The notes: generated by a model not told the origin, from the letters alone. Numbered from the stretch's first letter, positions 33,807 through 43,432 are shown. The stretch: 64,000 bases of DNA from Moraxellaceae bacterium AER2_44_116 (GCA_006546595.1 VIAD01000008.1:104904-168903), one strand, 5' to 3'. A program made the numbers and translations.

Positions 33807-34424
33807 ATGGAAATTGTCTGTTTGGATTTGGAAGGCGTGTTAGTGCCCGAAATTTGGATTAATTTTGCCAAAAAAACAGGCATAAAAGCCTTAGAAGCCA
33901 CCACCCGTGATATTCCCGATTACGATGTCTTAATGAAACAGCGTTTAGCTATTTTGCGCGAACACAACTTGGGTTTACCTGATATTCAAGCCGTTATTGC
34001 CGAAATGGGCCCATTAGAAGGGGCGTTTGAGTTCGTGGCATGGGTACGTGAGCATTTTCAACTCATTATTTTGTCCGATACCTTTTACGAATTTGCCGAT
34101 CCACTAATGAAGCAGCTTAATCGACCCACCATTTTCTGTCATAAATTAGAAACCGACGAAAAAGGCATGATTACCAATTATGTGCTTCGTCAACCTGATC
34201 AAAAACGTGCGGCTGTTCAAGCATTACACGGCTTAAATTATCGCGTTATTGCCGCAGGTGACTCTTATAATGACATCGCCATGTTAGGTGAAGCTAACAA
34301 AGGCATTTTGTTTGATGCGCCCGATAACGTGATTCGTGAGTTTCCACACTTTCCTGTGACTAAAACTTACGAAGCCTTAAAAACAGAGATTATTAGCGGT
34401 TCATTGCGAAATATTCCGCGTTAA
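33807..34424 (+). CDS. thrH: Phosphoserine phosphatase / homoserine phosphotransferase ThrH
   Basis: A 205-residue HAD-family enzyme. The first motif is CLDLEGVLVPEIW, where D-x-E replaces the usual D-x-D, as is typical of ThrH. The second is IILSDTFYEF, and the last is AAGDSYNDIAML. Characterised Pseudomonas ThrH removes phosphate from phosphoserine and can pass it to homoserine, linking serine and threonine synthesis. Serine made this way is a precursor of cysteine and supplies one-carbon units, which suits the neighbours metH and cysH. The gene is a single unit converging on pabB. Confidence 0.93.
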   Translation: MEIVCLDLEGVLVPEIWINFAKKTGIKALEATTRDIPDYDVLMKQRLAILREHNLGLPDIQAVIAEMGPLEGAFEFVAWVREHFQLIILSDTFYEFADPLMKQLNRPTIFCHKLETDEKGMITNYVLRQPDQKRAAVQALHGLNYRVIAAGDSYNDIAMLGEANKGILFDAPDNVIREFPHFPVTKTYEALKTEIISGSLRNIPR

Positions 34425-34431
34425 TAATAGA

Positions 34432-34454
34432 AGGGGTGGGTTTGGCCTGCCCCT
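34432..34454. terminator. Imperfect hairpin between convergent thrH and pabB
   Basis: AGGGGTGGG and CTGCCCCT can pair with one mismatch, giving a GC-rich stem at the meeting point of two genes. A short T-stretch follows on the plus strand. Confidence 0.4.
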
Positions 34455-35829
34455 ATTTGTTCAAAAAATCATCCTCCAACGCATTCAACATAGCCCCTAT
34501 CTTATTAAAACATTCCTCGTACTCTGATTTACACACCGAATCAGCGACAATGCCGCCACCAGCCCAAGCATAAATATCATTTTCTACTCGTAATAAAGTA
34601 CGAATAGCAATATTCCATTGACCTCGACCTGTCGTTGTTAAATAGCCAATCGTGCCGCAATAAATAGCCCGATCACAGTTTTCCAATTCATCAATAATTT
34701 CCATCGCCCGCTTTTTCGGTGCGCCCGTAATTGACCCCCCGGGAAAGGCATCAAACAATAAATCTAAAGGACTAGAGTCTTGTTTAAGTCTGCAACTGAC
34801 ATCGCTAATCAAATGATGTACTTGCGGAAATGACTCCACACTAAATAATTTAGGAACTTTTACCGAGCCAATAGCCGCGTGTTTGCCTAAATCATGGCGC
34901 AACAAATCCACAATCATCACATTTTCGGCATGGTCTTTAGGATGTGACGCTAAATCATTCAATTGCGCTAAATCTTCTTCACTATCTTGTCGGCGTGGCC
35001 GAGTACCTTTAATAGGGCGCGTCAACACCTGACCATCTTCGCTAAACTGCAAAAACAACTCAGGCGACAAACTTAAAATATCGCCAAAAGGACAACTCAC
35101 ATACGCGGCATAAGGCGGTTGGCTTAACGTCAATAATCGCTGAAAAGCCTCAATACTTTGGCCTGAACAACGCGCTTTAAATGCCTGCGCTAAATTCACC
35201 TGATAACAATCACCACTATGTAAATAATCTTGAACACGCGCAAAAGCAGATTGATAGTCATTTTCAGACATCAAGGCTTGAAAAGATTCAGTTAGTGTAA
35301 ATGAATGCTGTGTTGGTGGAGTTTGTAGTTGCGCTAATACCGTTTCTGCTAATGATACGGTGGGAGCATATAGATGAACTTGCCCTTCATCATTAGGACG
35401 AATAAAAACATCATAAAAACCCAAACACATTGAAGGAAATGAGACTATTTCACTATTAGCGCGTGAAGAATTCGGATAACTCATCCAGCCCATTAGTCCG
35501 CCTGTAAAGCCGTGTGTTAATGGATAGGCTGGGCAGGGAGTAGTTGAAAACAGCAATTTAAGGTAACGTAATAGGTCTTCATTTACGAGTGTTTGCTGGT
35601 AGCTTAAATCAGTTTGTCGTTGGTAAAGCATCAGCCCTCTCTTATCAGAGACGAATAACCATACAGGACTCAGTCCTAAACAATCATTGTTGCCATCTTT
35701 TAACCAAACGGAATGATGTGAAGGGGTCACTAAGGGTAAAAGTGACGAAATAAGGGGAGTATGGACATGAGGCAGAGGAGTGACAAACAAACGGGTATTC
35801 CTACAGCAAAGAAATAACTGGGATCGCAT
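34453..35829 (-). CDS. pabB: Aminodeoxychorismate synthase component I
   Basis: A 458-residue chorismate-using enzyme. The N-terminal half resembles anthranilate synthase domain 1 (MGWMSYPN near 133-140). The catalytic C-terminal half has SGDCYQVNLAQ, TRPIKGTRPRR, DHAENVMIVDLLRHDLG and GSITGAPKKRAMEIIDELE with CGTIGYL. These match PabB more closely than TrpE, including the PIKGT motif with its catalytic lysine. The product leads to p-aminobenzoate and then folate, the carrier that feeds metH nearby. No pabA or pabC is adjacent, so its partner subunit is encoded elsewhere. Confidence 0.92.
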   Translation of the reverse strand: MRSQLFLCCRNTRLFVTPLPHVHTPLISSLLPLVTPSHHSVWLKDGNNDCLGLSPVWLFVSDKRGLMLYQRQTDLSYQQTLVNEDLLRYLKLLFSTTPCPAYPLTHGFTGGLMGWMSYPNSSRANSEIVSFPSMCLGFYDVFIRPNDEGQVHLYAPTVSLAETVLAQLQTPPTQHSFTLTESFQALMSENDYQSAFARVQDYLHSGDCYQVNLAQAFKARCSGQSIEAFQRLLTLSQPPYAAYVSCPFGDILSLSPELFLQFSEDGQVLTRPIKGTRPRRQDSEEDLAQLNDLASHPKDHAENVMIVDLLRHDLGKHAAIGSVKVPKLFSVESFPQVHHLISDVSCRLKQDSSPLDLLFDAFPGGSITGAPKKRAMEIIDELENCDRAIYCGTIGYLTTTGRGQWNIAIRTLLRVENDIYAWAGGGIVADSVCKSEYEECFNKIGAMLNALEDDFLNK

Positions 35830-35931
35830 TTTAACACGAATATACCCGCGTATCAGTTAGCCATTATGAGAGCTTAGGTTCTGTTGATATTGCAATGTTT
35901 AGATTGTTTTTTGTTCTTAATATAGGGGCTA

Positions 35932-36096
35932 TTGACGTTTTGAAATTCAGATTGTTTTGCCTGAAAAATTCGAATAAAACCACGTTAAAAGAGGCTTCGA
36001 CTCCGCCCAGCCAACATCAAAATGCTCCCTGAGCTTGGCCAGCCCTGAGCGTAGTCGAAGGGGCGAAGGGTTTCTTTTAAGCAAATGTCAACAGAA
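35932..36096. repeat. Dispersed CTTCGACTCCG palindromic repeat, family A copy 3
   Basis: Core GCTTCGACTCCGCCCAG...CCCTGAGCGTAGTCGAAG (35993-36060), flanked on the left by TTTTGAAATTCAGATTGTTTT and on the right by TTTTAAGCAAATGTCAACAG. It matches copy 1 across both flanks. It takes up much of the 530-bp gap before the fil-like operon. The rest (36097-36359) must carry that operon's promoter, but I see no clear -35/-10 pair. Confidence 0.85.
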
Positions 36097-36359
36097 CTCT
36101 TAGGAAAAGAATAAGTCCTGAAATAATGGCGCATTTTGTCAATTATTCCACGTTACACAAACACTTAACAACACATCTACTTATTAACGTAACTCTCACA
36201 CGGTACAACATGCCGTTTGTCGGACAGTTCACATATTTGTTGATGAAAGGGCTTGCTCTGCCGATTTAACGGTGGTAAATTTCTTCTGCCAAATAGAACG
36301 TTACCTAATTAAAACATTAAGGTAACAAAAACTATAAATAAACCCGAGGATAAAATCCC

Positions 36360-37538
36360 ATGAAAATGTTAAAAAAACTCGCTCTTGTTTCTGCTGTTTC
36401 TATGATTTCTGCTGGTGCTTTTGCTATGGAAGCAATGGATGATGAGTCCATGGCTTCTGCAACTGGTCAAGACGGTATCACAATCATGTTATCTCCAGCT
36501 ACTATGGCTCGTGGTAACTTGTTGTTGTTGGGCGTAAGCACAACTAGCTTAGATACAGTAACACCATTTAGCACTGGTACAGATGCTACATTAGGTACAA
36601 ACGATGACTTGTACAAAGGTTTGTCAATCAATCAAGTAGTTATTCATGATGATGACGGTATCGCTACTAACATGAACTCTGGTTCTTTAGTTATTGGTAA
36701 TGGTACTACTGCTGACTCTACAGTTGTGTTTGCGAAAGGTGATAATCCAATCGTTATCGACTTAGATATGGTTGGTGATACATCAGCAACTGCTGGTAAC
36801 CAATCCATGTTGAACGTCAAAATCAGCACACCAACTTTAGGTATCAAAGTAGGTGCAATGTATGTTTCTAACAGTAATGCAAATGCTGCTGGTATTGACA
36901 AAGACGGTGCAGTTCTTGCGGGTGCTGAGGGTGATGGTACAAGTCAAGATGGTGGCACACCAATCAAAATTTCTAACGCAATGGAAATTGTGTTAGGTGC
37001 TACTAGCATCAACATCCAATTGGGTAGCGAAGCACAAACCATTTATGGTGGTGCTGAAGTTGGCGCGGTTGGTGCGGTATTAAACCCAAGTGCAATGATT
37101 TTGGTTGATGCAACGATTCAAGGTGGCTTGACAATCAATAACTCTAGCCTTATTGACGCAGGTGGCTTAATCACTGGTGGTTCGATCAGCATGAAAAGCT
37201 TGTCGATTAAAGACGCTGGTGGTGCTAACTTAAATGCATTAGTTGGTGTTAACGTTGAAGACAATCTTCTTCAAACTAACGCAGCTTATGCGGGTGCTGG
37301 TGCTACTGAAGGCGGCTTGATCGTAACTTTAGGTGGTTTAGGCGGCAAGGGTGTTGACGGCTTGTACGGTCCACGTACTGCTGGTGCATTTAACCCAGCT
37401 GGTACAAACGATGATACTGGTGTTGATATCTCTATCAACAACACAGTGCTTGGTAGTGCAACTGCACAAGACTTGGGTGATGTTCAAATCCTTGGCTTGC
37501 AATTGGGCGGCACAAGCTTGATCATCCGTGGTCATTAA
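36360..37538 (+). CDS. Surface protein, DUF6160/FilA-like
   Basis: A 392-residue exported protein. A signal peptide (about 1-22, ending AFA) is followed by the DUF6160-type start motif D-D-E-x-M-x-x-x-T-G-Q-D-G-I-T (MDDESMASATGQDGITI, about 25-41). The remainder is rich in Gly, Asn, Thr and short beta-prone repeats (ISMKSLSIKDAGG, INNSSLIDAGG), suggesting a beta-helix or stacked-strand structure. It contains no cysteine. The codon use is unusually uniform (TTG for Leu and GGT for Gly are favoured), as in highly expressed genes. It is the first gene of an operon resembling the Acinetobacter fil cluster, where FilA is a putative filament or surface subunit. A structural role is inference from that context. 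Confidence 0.72.
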   Translation: MKMLKKLALVSAVSMISAGAFAMEAMDDESMASATGQDGITIMLSPATMARGNLLLLGVSTTSLDTVTPFSTGTDATLGTNDDLYKGLSINQVVIHDDDGIATNMNSGSLVIGNGTTADSTVVFAKGDNPIVIDLDMVGDTSATAGNQSMLNVKISTPTLGIKVGAMYVSNSNANAAGIDKDGAVLAGAEGDGTSQDGGTPIKISNAMEIVLGATSINIQLGSEAQTIYGGAEVGAVGAVLNPSAMILVDATIQGGLTINNSSLIDAGGLITGGSISMKSLSIKDAGGANLNALVGVNVEDNLLQTNAAYAGAGATEGGLIVTLGGLGGKGVDGLYGPRTAGAFNPAGTNDDTGVDISINNTVLGSATAQDLGDVQILGLQLGGTSLIIRGH

Positions 37539-37573
37539 TTCTTAATAGAGAATTTATTCTCACTTAAGAAATA

Positions 37574-37597
37574 TTACGGCAGCTTCGGCTGCCGTAA
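37574..37597 (+). terminator. UUCG-capped hairpin between the two FilA-like genes
   Basis: TTACGGCAGC and GCTGCCGTAA form a perfect ten-base stem around a TTCG tetraloop, followed by CTTTTT. It lies 35 bp after the first FilA-like stop. It probably ends most transcripts there, so that the first gene is made in excess of the rest. Confidence 0.85.
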
Positions 37598-37691
37598 CTT
37601 TTTGTATCTTTGAAATAACATTGTTCTACTGTTGGATTGTTAGCTGTTATAATTTGCCCTTGTGTACTATAAAAATAAAACGGAAGCGGTC

Positions 37692-38558
37692 ATGATTAAA
37701 AAAACGCTTGCACTATTAACTGCTTTATCTATGTCTTCTTCTGTGGTCGCATTTGAAGAAATTTCCGAAGAGGAGTTATCGGGAACGTCTGCACAAGATG
37801 GTATGACGGTATTTGTTGGGTTGCCCACAAATGGCTGGCGTGCCAATGAAATATCACTTACGGATAAAAATGGTATTGATGCTTCTTTGGCAACAGGTTA
37901 TACCAATGCAGGTACGATAGCCGCCAAAAATATTGGTTTTAATACCTGTACATCAGCAGTTGGTTGTGTCGCATCATCAGCACCCAGTATTCGTTTAGAT
38001 ATTGATACGGTTGGAGATTATAACGGTGTCGCTGTAGGCGTTGGTGGTATGCTCAATATTGGCTTCTCTTTAATGGGGACAGCCAGCAAAGTGAGGCTGT
38101 ATATAGATGGTTTGTGGTTGCGTAATGGTGCTTCTGGTGCAACTGAAACCAAGATTTTAGATTTTCAGCAAGATTATATTGATATTACACCCATTGGTTC
38201 TTTGTCGTTGTTTAGTGTGCAATTAGGCAGGGAGTCTTTAGGTGGGCATTTATTGCATTTTACCAATGGTAATTTTGGTACAATTGACTTTGGTACAATT
38301 GCGCTTTTAGATAAACAAGACAATAACAACAGCCTGCGTTTTGGTTTAAAACTAGATAATGTTGACTTAACAGGCAGTGGATTTGACTTTAATGCGAATG
38401 GCCTTGTTTATACGGCATCAAATTTTGGTGGTGGTGTGATGAACGTTACCCTAAGTAATATGGCCATGGGAAATGCAAGTGCTCCTAGTATGGGGAGCTT
38501 TGGGGTTGAAGGGTTAAGCGTGGCAAACTTAGCGGTAACAATCACGGGTAAACTTTAA
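37692..38558 (+). CDS. Second DUF6160/FilA-like exported protein
   Basis: A 288-residue protein with a signal peptide (MIKKTLALLTALSMSSSVVA) and the same acidic entry motif as its neighbour: ISEEELSGTSAQDGMTV (about 24-40), where Ala replaces the Gly of GQDGI. The body has beta-strand character, with two Cys (about C82 and C88) that could pair. ATG 37692 with GGAAG upstream is preferred over an upstream non-ATG start. It is separated from the first FilA-like gene by a terminator-like hairpin. The two are probably paralogues: similar layout and motif but little identity in the body. A minor subunit or cap is possible; this is not shown. Confidence 0.65.
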   Translation: MIKKTLALLTALSMSSSVVAFEEISEEELSGTSAQDGMTVFVGLPTNGWRANEISLTDKNGIDASLATGYTNAGTIAAKNIGFNTCTSAVGCVASSAPSIRLDIDTVGDYNGVAVGVGGMLNIGFSLMGTASKVRLYIDGLWLRNGASGATETKILDFQQDYIDITPIGSLSLFSVQLGRESLGGHLLHFTNGNFGTIDFGTIALLDKQDNNNSLRFGLKLDNVDLTGSGFDFNANGLVYTASNFGGGVMNVTLSNMAMGNASAPSMGSFGVEGLSVANLAVTITGKL

Positions 38559-38751
38559 TCGATTGAACGTAGGGATTACGTTAAAAAGCGTGAAAAAAAT
38601 ATTAAAACAAGGTATTTTGTTTTGATTAGAAAAGCGTAATAAGAATTTAGGCGATTTTGAAGCGTATTAAGGCTTCAAAAATAATATTCGGAGCTACACA
38701 ATCACTGTGTACTTTCAAATTAGTCAATAAACCACAATTAGAATAAACCGT

Positions 38752-39597
38752 ATGTTCCTACTCACAATTGGCTCAGCTCTTATTTACATGTTTGCAAGTG
38801 ATGCCTTTGAAGTGGCAGACAAAAAGCCGTCTAGCATTTATTTTAGTCATCCCATAGATAATCGTCATAACAGCTATGCCTCTTTTAGTGAGCCAGTAGA
38901 AACGGTTTCTCCTTTAGTAGAACGACAATATAAAAATATTATTCATCAAGCTTACGACTATAGTTGCGGTTCTGCGGCACTCACAACGGTATTGAACGGT
39001 TATTTGGGTCGTCAATTTAGTGAAAAGCAAGTGATGGATGGCCTACTCAAATTTGGTGAGTACGATAAAATTGTTCAGCGTCGTGGGTTCTCAATGCTGG
39101 ATATGAAGCGTTTGGTCACGGCGTTAGGTCACCCCAATAATGGCTTTAAAGGCTCATTGGATGAGTTAAAAAAGCTTGACCATCCCGCTATTGTTGCGAT
39201 TCATTACATGAATTTTAAGCATTTTGTTGTGATTAAAAAATATCAAGATGGTCGTTTTTTCGTCGCTGACCCTGCTCTAGGTAATATTAGTTTTCCAGAA
39301 GCTCAGTTTGATGATGTTTGGGATAAAGTCGATGGCTTAGGGCGTATGTTTATTATCTTCCCTAATGGTTTTAAGCCTCGGTCAACGTTGGAGTTAACCG
39401 AAAATGACATGCGATTTGTTGATGACCAAACCATCTCTCACTTGGCTTTTATGCAAATTGAAGATAATTTCCGCCAATCTGAACATAATGCAGATAGAGC
39501 CTCTACTTTACAGCGTGTCTTTAATGCCGATAAAGAAGCTGACGTATCAGAAAAAATAATTGATGTACCGTTACGTACTTACTTTAGAAAGAAGTAA
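38752..39597 (+). CDS. C39-family peptidase, FilB-like
   Basis: A 281-residue protein with a papain-like C39 domain at about 63-210. The catalytic Cys is in QAYDYSCGSAALTTVLN, the His in MNFKHFVVIKKY, and the Asp in FFVADPALGNISFPEAQF. C39 peptidases usually remove leader peptides after double-glycine sites during export. Here no ABC transporter domain is attached. An N-terminal hydrophobic stretch (residues 1-18) suggests a membrane anchor or a signal. Its place after two exported subunit genes matches the Acinetobacter fil cluster, which also has a C39-type protein called FilB. Subunit maturation is the natural guess, but no double-glycine leader is evident in the FilA-like proteins. Confidence 0.82.
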   Translation: MFLLTIGSALIYMFASDAFEVADKKPSSIYFSHPIDNRHNSYASFSEPVETVSPLVERQYKNIIHQAYDYSCGSAALTTVLNGYLGRQFSEKQVMDGLLKFGEYDKIVQRRGFSMLDMKRLVTALGHPNNGFKGSLDELKKLDHPAIVAIHYMNFKHFVVIKKYQDGRFFVADPALGNISFPEAQFDDVWDKVDGLGRMFIIFPNGFKPRSTLELTENDMRFVDDQTISHLAFMQIEDNFRQSEHNADRASTLQRVFNADKEADVSEKIIDVPLRTYFRKK

Positions 39598-39639
39598 CGG
39601 TTGATTTTGTATTGATAAGACTTATAAGGAATCACAACA

Positions 39640-40818
39640 ATGAGAAACTGGGGTAAAGCTCCGCAAATTTTAGTCGCGCTCAATTGCGTCTGTTTCTCTG
39701 TGGCTCATGCCGATGATGCTGCTCCAGCAACAACGCCAGTAGCTCCAACAGTCACGCCTGCGCCACAAGCTCCTGCTGCAACGGCCGCACCTACGCCTGT
39801 TACGCCAACGGCTTCCGAAACGCCAGCACCAACGAATGCAAGTTCGGCAATGAATCCGACGGTTCCTACAGCGGCTACGGGTGCAGATGCTGCCCGTGAT
39901 GCCTTAAAAGAAAAATCGACGGATGTCTCCTCGGAAAAAACCTTAAACGAAGTCTTTAAAGCCTCAGAAAAAACGTACTCCCTGAATAAAAAGGGACAGT
40001 TTGCTATGAACTATGATGTCAGTTATAGTTTTTACCGTGATAGTCGTATTGATATTGCGTTGTCTGCTGATAGTTCTTCACTCACGCGTTTACGCATTCA
40101 AGAAGATGCTCAACATTCGTTTGGCAATACCTTTGATGTGTCTTATGGGCTTCGGGATAATTTAACATTAAGCGCGTCCTTGCCATTAGTTTATAAGTTA
40201 GACACTTTAGGCAGTAAAACGGTGCTAGGTTTAGGCGATGTGGCGTTTGGCTTGCGTTGGCAGCCCATTCCTCTAAAGCGCGGTTTACCATCAACGACCT
40301 TGTTTACTTCGCTGTCCACTGCAACAGGTGATAGTCCTTACGAAATCAATGCGTCACGAGACCTCTCTACAGGTAAAGGCTATTATAGCTTATCGGGTGG
40401 GGTAAGCATGAGTAAGGTGACTGATCCTATCGTGATTTATGGCTCAACCAGCTTTTCGATTGCCAATAGAATTAGTGGCTTGAATCAGGCTCGAGGTGAT
40501 AAAGCTCTGAGCAGTGTTGCTCCAGGTAATACCTTAGGTTTTTCGTTTGGTTTTGCTTACTCTCTAAATTATGACGTTTCAATGAGTGCGTCTTATCAAC
40601 ACAGTATTTCAAGCAATGGCCGTTACGCTTTTTCTGATGGTACTGCGGTAGAACCTGCGGCGCAGGTGTCATCTTCACTTAACTACACACTGTCATTGCG
40701 TACCAGTCCCAAGCGTATTGTCAATGTCAGTATGGGTTATGGTCTAACGGAAGACAGTCCTGATGTCACATTGGGTTTCTCCATGCCTCTTGAGTTTTTA
40801 GGTTTGGCTAAAGAATAA
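39640..40818 (+). CDS. Exported outer-membrane barrel protein with Pro/Ala/Thr linker, FilC-like
   Basis: A 392-residue exported protein. The signal peptide ends near VAHA-DDA (residue 24). A low-complexity linker (about 25-80) of Ala, Pro and Thr follows, then a short helical charged region, then about 270 residues of alternating strands typical of a transporter-like outer-membrane barrel (FDVSYGLRDNLTLSASLPLVYKL, VTLGFSMPLEFLGLAKE). The linker could span the periplasm or bind the cell wall. Position, length and layout fit the third exported gene of the Acinetobacter fil cluster. The role is inferred from that context. The next gene starts 21 bp later. Confidence 0.65.
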   Translation: MRNWGKAPQILVALNCVCFSVAHADDAAPATTPVAPTVTPAPQAPAATAAPTPVTPTASETPAPTNASSAMNPTVPTAATGADAARDALKEKSTDVSSEKTLNEVFKASEKTYSLNKKGQFAMNYDVSYSFYRDSRIDIALSADSSSLTRLRIQEDAQHSFGNTFDVSYGLRDNLTLSASLPLVYKLDTLGSKTVLGLGDVAFGLRWQPIPLKRGLPSTTLFTSLSTATGDSPYEINASRDLSTGKGYYSLSGGVSMSKVTDPIVIYGSTSFSIANRISGLNQARGDKALSSVAPGNTLGFSFGFAYSLNYDVSMSASYQHSISSNGRYAFSDGTAVEPAAQVSSSLNYTLSLRTSPKRIVNVSMGYGLTEDSPDVTLGFSMPLEFLGLAKE

Positions 40819-40839
40819 TGGCATAAGGGCGTACCGTTT

Positions 40840-42516
40840 ATGAGTATCACTCCGAAAAAGCCAAAGCAGCTATCCTATTTGGCTCTAGCGATTGCCACAA
40901 TATGGACTCCGTCCAGTTTTGCAATGTTGGCTCAAAATATGTCCGTCGATTTACGCTCTCTCAGTATGGGAAATGCGGTGACGGCAGACCCACCTGGTAT
41001 TAATGCAATTCACTTTAATCCTGCGGGCTTAACCAAAATTAAAGGCTTGCAGTTAGATATTCAGTTGCTGATGGCTGATTTTGCCATTGAAGCAGATTTA
41101 TCTGCACCTAAAGGTTTTGATGTCTTTGGTTATTCAGATGATCCGATTGTTTGTGCGGATGCTGTGGATACAGAGCCGCTTTGCTCTCAGTTTAAAACTG
41201 CCCATACCGAAGTGGCAGGGGTTGCATTATATTTACCGTTTGTTGATCAGGTGATTAAAATGCCGCCAGGCCCTATTACTGCGCCTACAGCGGGTATTGC
41301 CTATAAGCCACCAGGTTCAAAATACACCTATGCCAATGCTTTTTATGCCCCGATGATTGCAGGTTATTATCGTGAAGATAAAGACCCAGGTGTTTATATG
41401 GGTAAAAAAGTGGCTTTGGAACGTATTACCTATTTGTCACCGTCGGTCGCCTACCAGTTAACGGATAATCTTTCTGTCGGCTTGTCTGTAGGGATGTCTT
41501 ATCAGGCAGTTGCGCTCAATACAGACTTTAGAGCACCTAACGAGTTAGTGGGGGTTTTTCGCTTAATTGACGAAGAAGTTTGTGCTCCCTTTCGAGAAAA
41601 TACCAATATCGTCACCGATTTAATTCTTTTTGGCACATGTAATGCCAAAGAAAGTTTAGGTCCATTCAAAAAAATGGCGAATATGGATCTTTCTTTGCAG
41701 CAAACGTTATCTCCTACTTATAACCTAGGGATATTGTGGGAGCCGAATGAGCGTTTTGCATGGGGGGCTGTTTATCAAAGTAATGCCAAAATGCGCATGA
41801 AAGGTAAATATAAAATCACCTATGAAGAAGGGGCGCGCTCCTTAATTAACGATGGTTTACAGTCATCGCCAACAGGACAAATTTTAGGGGCGATTCTCGG
41901 TTTGCCGAGCTATATGCCAAAGCAAGAAAAAGGTTTGCTGTCAATGAGTATGGAGTTTCCTGCCCATTTTCAGACTGGTATTAAATATAAATTATTACCC
42001 AATCTTCAGGTGAACTTTGATGTTGGCTGGACAGACTTTAATCAGTGGAAAGCGTTTAATTTTGAATTTGACCGTGAAATTCAAGTATTGAAGATTGCCA
42101 AGCTTTTAGTGCCTAATGGTGGTGTCACTGATACCTCATTGAGTTTTCCTTTAGATTTTAATACCCGTTGGAACTGGGGTATAGGTTTGGAATATACGCA
42201 TACGAGTCGTCTAAAGTTTCGTTTAGGCTATGAGCCTCGTGATAGCGCAGTGCCTGACAATAAACGTAATATTCTTGCGCCTATTAATACGGCTAGAATG
42301 TATGCGACAGGTCTGAGCTATCGTTTTGATCGTGACACTGATATTAATTTGACCTTAATGCACATGACGAGCCGTGACACTGTCCCTGCGGGTACGAGTA
42401 CTTTGTTAAACCAAACGGGTGTCACCAATTTGCTTTACAACCCGTATGCGGGTTTAGATGCAAAAACGAAGGCTGTCATTAATATTATGGGTCTTGTTTA
42501 TAGCACGCGTTGGTGA
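40840..42516 (+). CDS. OmpP1/FadL-family outer-membrane protein, FilD-like
   Basis: A 558-residue exported barrel. After a signal peptide the N-terminal plug-like start (SVDLRSLSMGNAVTADPPGINAIHFNPAGLTKIKG) matches FadL/TodX family members, where N-P-A is a hallmark. The C-terminal half has strong barrel strands (GIGLEYTHTSRLKFRLGYEPRDS, ATGLSYRFDRDTDINLTLMHM) and ends in YSTRW. Family members take up long-chain fatty acids or other hydrophobic compounds. Inside this operon it may instead serve export or anchoring of surface subunits. Its stop is 2 bp before the next gene's start. Confidence 0.82.
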   Translation: MSITPKKPKQLSYLALAIATIWTPSSFAMLAQNMSVDLRSLSMGNAVTADPPGINAIHFNPAGLTKIKGLQLDIQLLMADFAIEADLSAPKGFDVFGYSDDPIVCADAVDTEPLCSQFKTAHTEVAGVALYLPFVDQVIKMPPGPITAPTAGIAYKPPGSKYTYANAFYAPMIAGYYREDKDPGVYMGKKVALERITYLSPSVAYQLTDNLSVGLSVGMSYQAVALNTDFRAPNELVGVFRLIDEEVCAPFRENTNIVTDLILFGTCNAKESLGPFKKMANMDLSLQQTLSPTYNLGILWEPNERFAWGAVYQSNAKMRMKGKYKITYEEGARSLINDGLQSSPTGQILGAILGLPSYMPKQEKGLLSMSMEFPAHFQTGIKYKLLPNLQVNFDVGWTDFNQWKAFNFEFDREIQVLKIAKLLVPNGGVTDTSLSFPLDFNTRWNWGIGLEYTHTSRLKFRLGYEPRDSAVPDNKRNILAPINTARMYATGLSYRFDRDTDINLTLMHMTSRDTVPAGTSTLLNQTGVTNLLYNPYAGLDAKTKAVINIMGLVYSTRW

Positions 42517-42518
42517 TT

Positions 42519-43418
42519 ATGCGCTTTGTGACGGCTTTAATATGTACGGTCATGAGTACATTGGTGGTAGCGGACGAACGGTTTTATACAACGGTTGATG
42601 CACAAGGACGTGTACAAGTCATTAAAAGCGAGCAGCCTGCTCCTGTTGAAATGCCAAAACAGCCCGTTTCGTCAGTGGAAAAAGTTGTTTCTGAACCTAC
42701 ACCCAAGCAACAAACGCCAGATGAACCTTCGGTAAAACAAGGCACTCGCCAAGTTGATGCTGATACGTATGTTGACACTGAGTTATTAGAGCAAAAAAAC
42801 TTTAACTTAGAGGATAAAAAACGGTTTTACTTTCTACCTAACAGTGGTTTTGGTACACAAATTGTTGAAAGTAAAGATGGCGTAATGAAAGCTCCAATTG
42901 TCAAACCTGAGGTTATCAAGCCGATAGCGTATGTGTCATCTAACTATTTACCATTGTCATTAGAAGATGTTCAGCGTTGGTATCCTCAACTCAAACAATG
43001 TATGAGCCAATCAGATATCAAGAAACACAGTAAACCATTAAAAGACAGTAATAATATTTGGGTCAAACCACCACTAATACCAGATACATTTGAGATCGAC
43101 GGGTTTTTAGCGTTATCTTCGACGATACCTGTAGTGAAACAATTACGCGTTGTATCATTTGCGAGCACCTATAAAAACCCTGCTTTTTACTTACCTATCA
43201 TCGTATTTTTGGGTGAGACGGGATGCCCTGTTGCGGGTGTTTGGCAGTATTGGAGTCGAGCGCATGTCGCTACAGACAAGCAATATGCCTCCGTAGAAGG
43301 TCTTATTAATATTCCAGCACAAAGTGCTTATGTTCTTTTTTATCGTCCTATAAAAACTTTAAAAGCAGATATCCCTTTAAGCATTGATTCAGGCTCATTG
43401 GTTGTTGAAGCTTATTAG
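42519..43418 (+). CDS. Periplasmic protein, FilE-like
   Basis: A 299-residue exported protein: signal peptide (MRFVTALICTVMSTLVVA), a DUF4124-like short start (DERFYTTVDAQGRVQVI), a Pro/Lys/Glu-rich linker (about 38-75), then a compact domain (about 130-299) with a Cys pair near QCMSQ and GETGCPVAGVW. ATG 42519 is used because an upstream TTG would overlap the previous gene. It is the sixth gene of the operon, in the place of FilE in the Acinetobacter cluster, a putative assembly protein. The biochemical role is unknown. Confidence 0.6.
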   Translation: MRFVTALICTVMSTLVVADERFYTTVDAQGRVQVIKSEQPAPVEMPKQPVSSVEKVVSEPTPKQQTPDEPSVKQGTRQVDADTYVDTELLEQKNFNLEDKKRFYFLPNSGFGTQIVESKDGVMKAPIVKPEVIKPIAYVSSNYLPLSLEDVQRWYPQLKQCMSQSDIKKHSKPLKDSNNIWVKPPLIPDTFEIDGFLALSSTIPVVKQLRVVSFASTYKNPAFYLPIIVFLGETGCPVAGVWQYWSRAHVATDKQYASVEGLINIPAQSAYVLFYRPIKTLKADIPLSIDSGSLVVEAY

Positions 43419-43432
43419 AAGAAGAGGTTGTC

